From positions 1 to 26,790 of the forward strand of contig JBBRFW010000049.1 of NCBI GenBank assembly GCA_038241255.1: a stretch of 26,790 bases of DNA, written 5' to 3'. Position 1 is the stretch's first letter. Each line of letters begins with the position of its first letter. Under the pieces are notes generated by a model. That model was not told where the DNA came from and searched no databases. It saw only the letters and a program-made list of their open reading frames with translations. The translations under genes were made by a program, and so were the position numbers. Positions 24,623 through 26,790 of this stretch are shown piece after piece. This DNA is from Schlegelella_A sp038241255 (GTDB lineage: Bacteria > Pseudomonadota > Gammaproteobacteria > Burkholderiales > Burkholderiaceae_C).

Positions 24623-25038
24623 GGCTTGTCGGCCTCGCTGATGAAGCCGATCCTGGTGAGACCGGCCTTCGACGCGTCGGCCATCGTCTGCGCGACGAAG
24701 CGGTAGGCCACCGACTGGTCGGCGCGCAGGTGCAGTTCCAGCTGCGCCCGCTTCTTGCCCTCGGCGGCGAAGCGCGCGGCGGCGTCGGCCCGCGTCACCG
24801 GCTCGCCGTTCCAGAACAGCTGGCCGGTGGCGTCGATCGCGAACTCGATCTTCTCCGGCTTGAGGTCGTTCGGGTGCGACGTCGCCTGCGGCAGCTCGAG
24901 CTTGACGGCCTGCGTCAGCAGCGGCGCGGTGATGATGAAGATGACGAGCAGCACCAGCATCACGTCGATCAGCGGGACCATGTTGATCTCCGCCATCGGC
25001 GCGCCGCCGTGTCTCGGGTCGAAGCTCGCGAAGGCCAT
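24619..25038 (-). CDS. exbD: Biopolymer transport protein ExbD
   Basis: A 139-residue inner-membrane protein of the proton-driven TonB motor. Single N-terminal helix with the essential Asp at D25 in PLIDVMLVLLVIFIITAPLL, the same position as in E. coli ExbD. The periplasmic domain follows (about 50-139: VKLELPQA, LELHLRADQSVAYRFV, LTRIGFISE). AEINMVPLIDVM is the family signature. The gap from exbB is 9 bp; the stop overlaps hemP by 4 nt. Confidence 0.97.
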   Translation of the reverse strand: MAFASFDPRHGGAPMAEINMVPLIDVMLVLLVIFIITAPLLTQAVKLELPQATSHPNDLKPEKIEFAIDATGQLFWNGEPVTRADAAARFAAEGKKRAQLELHLRADQSVAYRFVAQTMADASKAGLTRIGFISEADKP

Positions 25039-25047
25039 GCCGGCTCC

Positions 25048-25809
25048 TCAGGCGGCGGCCGGGCGGGCGCCCAGCGAGCGCACGTTGGCGGCAGTCTCGC
25101 CGGCGTTGCCGACGCCGAGCGGCTGGCCCATCGAGACGAAGGTGTGCAGCTCGTAGGCGAAGGCGTCGAGCCTGGCCGCGAGGACGCGGTTGGAGCGCGT
25201 CAGCGCGTTGTAGCCGATGACCGCGGGAATCGCGACCGCCAGGCCGAGGCCGGTCATGATCAGCGCCTCGCCGACGGGGCCGGCGACCTTGTCGAGCGTG
25301 CCCGCGCCGCTCATGCCGATCGCGACCAGCGCGTGGTAGACGCCCCAGACGGTGCCGAACAAGCCGACGAAGGGCGCGGTCGCGCCGACGGTGGCCAGGA
25401 CGGTCAGGCCGTTGTCGAGCCGGCTCATCTCCTCGTCGAGCACCTTCTTGATCGTGCGCGTGACGAACTCGCTCGAGGTGCCCGCTTCCTCGAGCTTGGC
25501 GGCGCCGTACTTGGCATGGTGCGCCTGCGCGTTCATCGCATGGCCGGCGAGATGCGAGAACGGATCGCGCGCGCCGTGCGTGGCGATCTCGCCGGCGACG
25601 GCTTCGAGCGAGGTCGCGTTCCAGAAGAAGGCGAGGAACTCGCGGCTGCGGCCCTTGCGCAGCGCCGCCGTCAGGCCCTTGACGGCGATGATCGCCCATG
25701 AGGCGATCGACATGACGACGAGGATCCCCAGCAGTGTCTTGCCGAGAGCGTCGCTCTGGACGATGAAGTGGGCGAAGCCCATGTTCGCGGGATCGGGGTT
25801 CAAGGTCAT
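25048..25809 (-). CDS. exbB: Biopolymer transport protein ExbB (MotA/TolQ/ExbB family)
   Basis: A 253-residue proton-channel subunit that assembles as a pentamer around ExbD. Three helices: about 22-45 (LLGILVVMSIASWAIIAVKG), about 138-165 (LATVGATAPFVGLFGTVWGV) and about 180-205 (EALIMTGLGLAVAIPAVIGY). The conserved TAPFVGLFGTVWG and GEALIMTGLGLAVAIPA segments are intact. The ATG overlaps the tonB stop by 4 nt. The extension after the last helix (residues 230-253) is Ala/Gly-rich. Confidence 0.97.
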   Translation of the reverse strand: MTLNPDPANMGFAHFIVQSDALGKTLLGILVVMSIASWAIIAVKGLTAALRKGRSREFLAFFWNATSLEAVAGEIATHGARDPFSHLAGHAMNAQAHHAKYGAAKLEEAGTSSEFVTRTIKKVLDEEMSRLDNGLTVLATVGATAPFVGLFGTVWGVYHALVAIGMSGAGTLDKVAGPVGEALIMTGLGLAVAIPAVIGYNALTRSNRVLAARLDAFAYELHTFVSMGQPLGVGNAGETAANVRSLGARPAAA

Positions 25810-26501
25810 TTCTCCAGCTGGAAGTCGACGGGGATGTGGGTGATGCCCGTCACGGGGCGGCCGTTCTCGGTGGGCGGCTTGAAGCGGGCCTTGCGCACGG
25901 CGGTCATGGCCGCCTCGTCGAGCCGCGCGGAGCCCGACGAGCGGCTCACCTGCACGTCGCGCGGCAAGCCGCCTTCATCGATGAGCAGTCGGACCATCAC
26001 GATGCCTTCCTCGCGCTGGCGGATCGACAGGCGCGGATAGACGACCTCGATCGGCTCGAGGTACTGGACCTGCGACGCCGGGATGACCTTCGGCTGCGGC
26101 GGCGGCAGCGGCACGGTCGCGGGTGTCGGCGCGGGCGCAGGCGGGTTGACGATTGCCATCGGCGGCGCGGGCGGCTCGACGATCTCCGGTGGCGCGGCGA
26201 CGACGACCGGCGCAGGCGCCGGGCTCGGTGCCGCAGCGATGACGCGCGGCGCGACCACCGGTCGCTCCGGCACCCGGGACGGCGGCGGCGGCTCGAGCGG
26301 CCTCGGCGGCGCGATCAGGCTGGCGAAGATCGGAACGGCATCGACGACCGCCTCCCGCACCTGAGGCACCTGCAGCAGCGCCCAGAGCGCGACGATGTGG
26401 GCGGCGAAGATCGCGGCGACGAGCGCGCGGCGCTGCCCATCGCTGAGCGCGTCGTAGTCGGCCGTCTGGCGGCGGCTCGGGAGCATCGTGCCGGTCTGCA
26501 T
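25806..26501 (-). CDS. tonB: Energy transducer TonB
   Basis: A 231-residue protein linking the ExbBD motor to outer-membrane receptors. N-terminal cytoplasmic tail, one signal-anchor helix (about 26-44, VAAIFAAHIVALWALLQV) with an in-membrane His at H35 as in E. coli TonB, a long periplasmic Pro/Ala/Val-rich spacer (about 60-145), and a C-terminal TonB domain (about 150-231): VVYPRLSIRQREEGIVMVRL, LPRDVQVSRSSGSARLDEAA, VRKARFKPP, HIPVDFQLEK. It is the first gene of the operon tonB-exbB-exbD-hemP-receptor-PepSY-cytochrome b; a Fur-box-like repeat lies about 21 bp upstream. Confidence 0.96.
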   Translation of the reverse strand: MQTGTMLPSRRQTADYDALSDGQRRALVAAIFAAHIVALWALLQVPQVREAVVDAVPIFASLIAPPRPLEPPPPSRVPERPVVAPRVIAAAPSPAPAPVVVAAPPEIVEPPAPPMAIVNPPAPAPTPATVPLPPPQPKVIPASQVQYLEPIEVVYPRLSIRQREEGIVMVRLLIDEGGLPRDVQVSRSSGSARLDEAAMTAVRKARFKPPTENGRPVTGITHIPVDFQLEK

Positions 26502-26522
26502 CGAAACCTCACTCTACACGCA

Positions 26523-26541
26523 AACGCGAACGATTCGCATC
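26523..26541 (-). promoter_or_regulatory. Fur-box-like operator upstream of tonB
   Basis: A 19-bp near-palindrome containing GCGAA-CGA-TTCGC (26526-26538) with flanking AAC/ATC. It resembles betaproteobacterial Fur sites (ATGCGAATnATTCGCAT type). It lies 21 bp upstream of tonB and 57 bp upstream of the divergent gene at 26599, so iron could control both. The call rests on sequence shape and the iron-uptake genes beside it. Confidence 0.6.
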
Positions 26542-26598
26542 CGTGTTGACGAATGGTCACTACCGCAACGATGGGGCGCTGCGGATATTCTTCGGCTG

Positions 26599-26790
26599 AT
26601 GAAAATCCTCGTTCGATGGCTGCTGCTCGCCGCCGCGCTGCTGCTGGTGGCCAACATCTATCCCGGCGTGCAGGTCGCGAGCTTCGGCGCGGCGATGATC
26701 GCGGCGCTGGTGCTCGGCCTCTTCAACACGCTGCTGCGGCCGATCCTCGTGCTGCTCACGCTGCCGGTGACGCTGCTCACGCTCGGCCTC
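26599..26790 (+). CDS. YvlD/phage-holin-superfamily-IV-like membrane protein (partial)
   Basis: The first 64 codons of a small, very hydrophobic protein that runs off the right edge. It starts MKILVRWLLLAAALLLVANI and continues YPGVQVASFGAAMIAALVLG and LFNTLLRPILVLLTLPVTLL. The NTLLRPIL..LTLPVTLLTLG pattern is that of the family called '4-TMS phage holin, superfamily IV' or YvlD (about 110-120 residues, four helices). Chromosomal members are not phage lysis proteins and their role is unclear. It diverges from tonB, and a TTGACG -35-like box lies at about 26545-26550. Confidence 0.88.
   Translation, partial: MKILVRWLLLAAALLLVANIYPGVQVASFGAAMIAALVLGLFNTLLRPILVLLTLPVTLLTLGL

Overview
The window looks like chromosomal DNA from a very GC-rich betaproteobacterium, most likely Burkholderiales or a close relative. 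This is inferred from protein similarity recalled from memory: a HemP-TonB-ExbBD set, a histone-H1-like SWIB protein, a CX10C-repeat 'TolA-like' exported protein and ArnT-like lipid A chemistry. Genes are tightly packed with many 4-nt ATGA/GTGA start/stop overlaps. I see no tRNA, rRNA, CRISPR, insertion sequence or prophage.

Layout. 1-582 (-): the 5' part of pntA, running off the left edge. 688-2445 (+): a decayed block holding an OmpR-type response regulator with at least five frame changes, a doubtful scrap of its sensor kinase, and a PAP2-type membrane phosphatase with at least six frame changes and lost catalytic residues. 2442-5862 (+): an intact, translationally coupled operon of an ArnT-like membrane glycosyltransferase, an ArnC/DPM-like GT2 and a ChbG/YdjC-type deacetylase, facing a GtrA-family membrane protein (-). 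This set matches the Francisella Flm/NaxD and Bordetella Lgm pathways that put an amino sugar on lipid A.

6253-11359: mnmA, a small exported protein, a CAP-domain lipoprotein (-), a PaiB-family flavin-binding protein, and a coupled pair of c-type cytochromes (two and three hemes) with no dehydrogenase beside them. 11373-19114: a DNA-repair neighbourhood, with ssb (-) diverging from recQ, then an ECF sigma factor coupled to a cysteine-free membrane anti-sigma-like protein, then uvrA. 19192-20944: an HCCA-isomerase/DsbA-like protein, the CX10C-repeat exported protein (-) and the SWIB protein (-), which has a textbook terminator.

21129-26501 (-): an iron-acquisition operon read tonB-exbB-exbD-hemP-TonB-dependent receptor-PepSY protein-cytochrome b. 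A Fur-box-like inverted repeat lies just upstream of tonB. TonB/ExbB/ExbD would energise the outer-membrane receptor; the PepSY/cytochrome b pair may add an electron-transfer step. At the right edge (+) begins a YvlD/phage-holin-IV-like membrane protein.

The most notable points are the decay of the regulator and phosphatase beside an intact lipid A amino-sugar operon, the insertion of recQ and an ECF module between ssb and uvrA, the unstudied CX10C-repeat family, and the reach of the TonB operon into PepSY/cytochrome b genes. I did not find a system that I can confidently call wholly undescribed.
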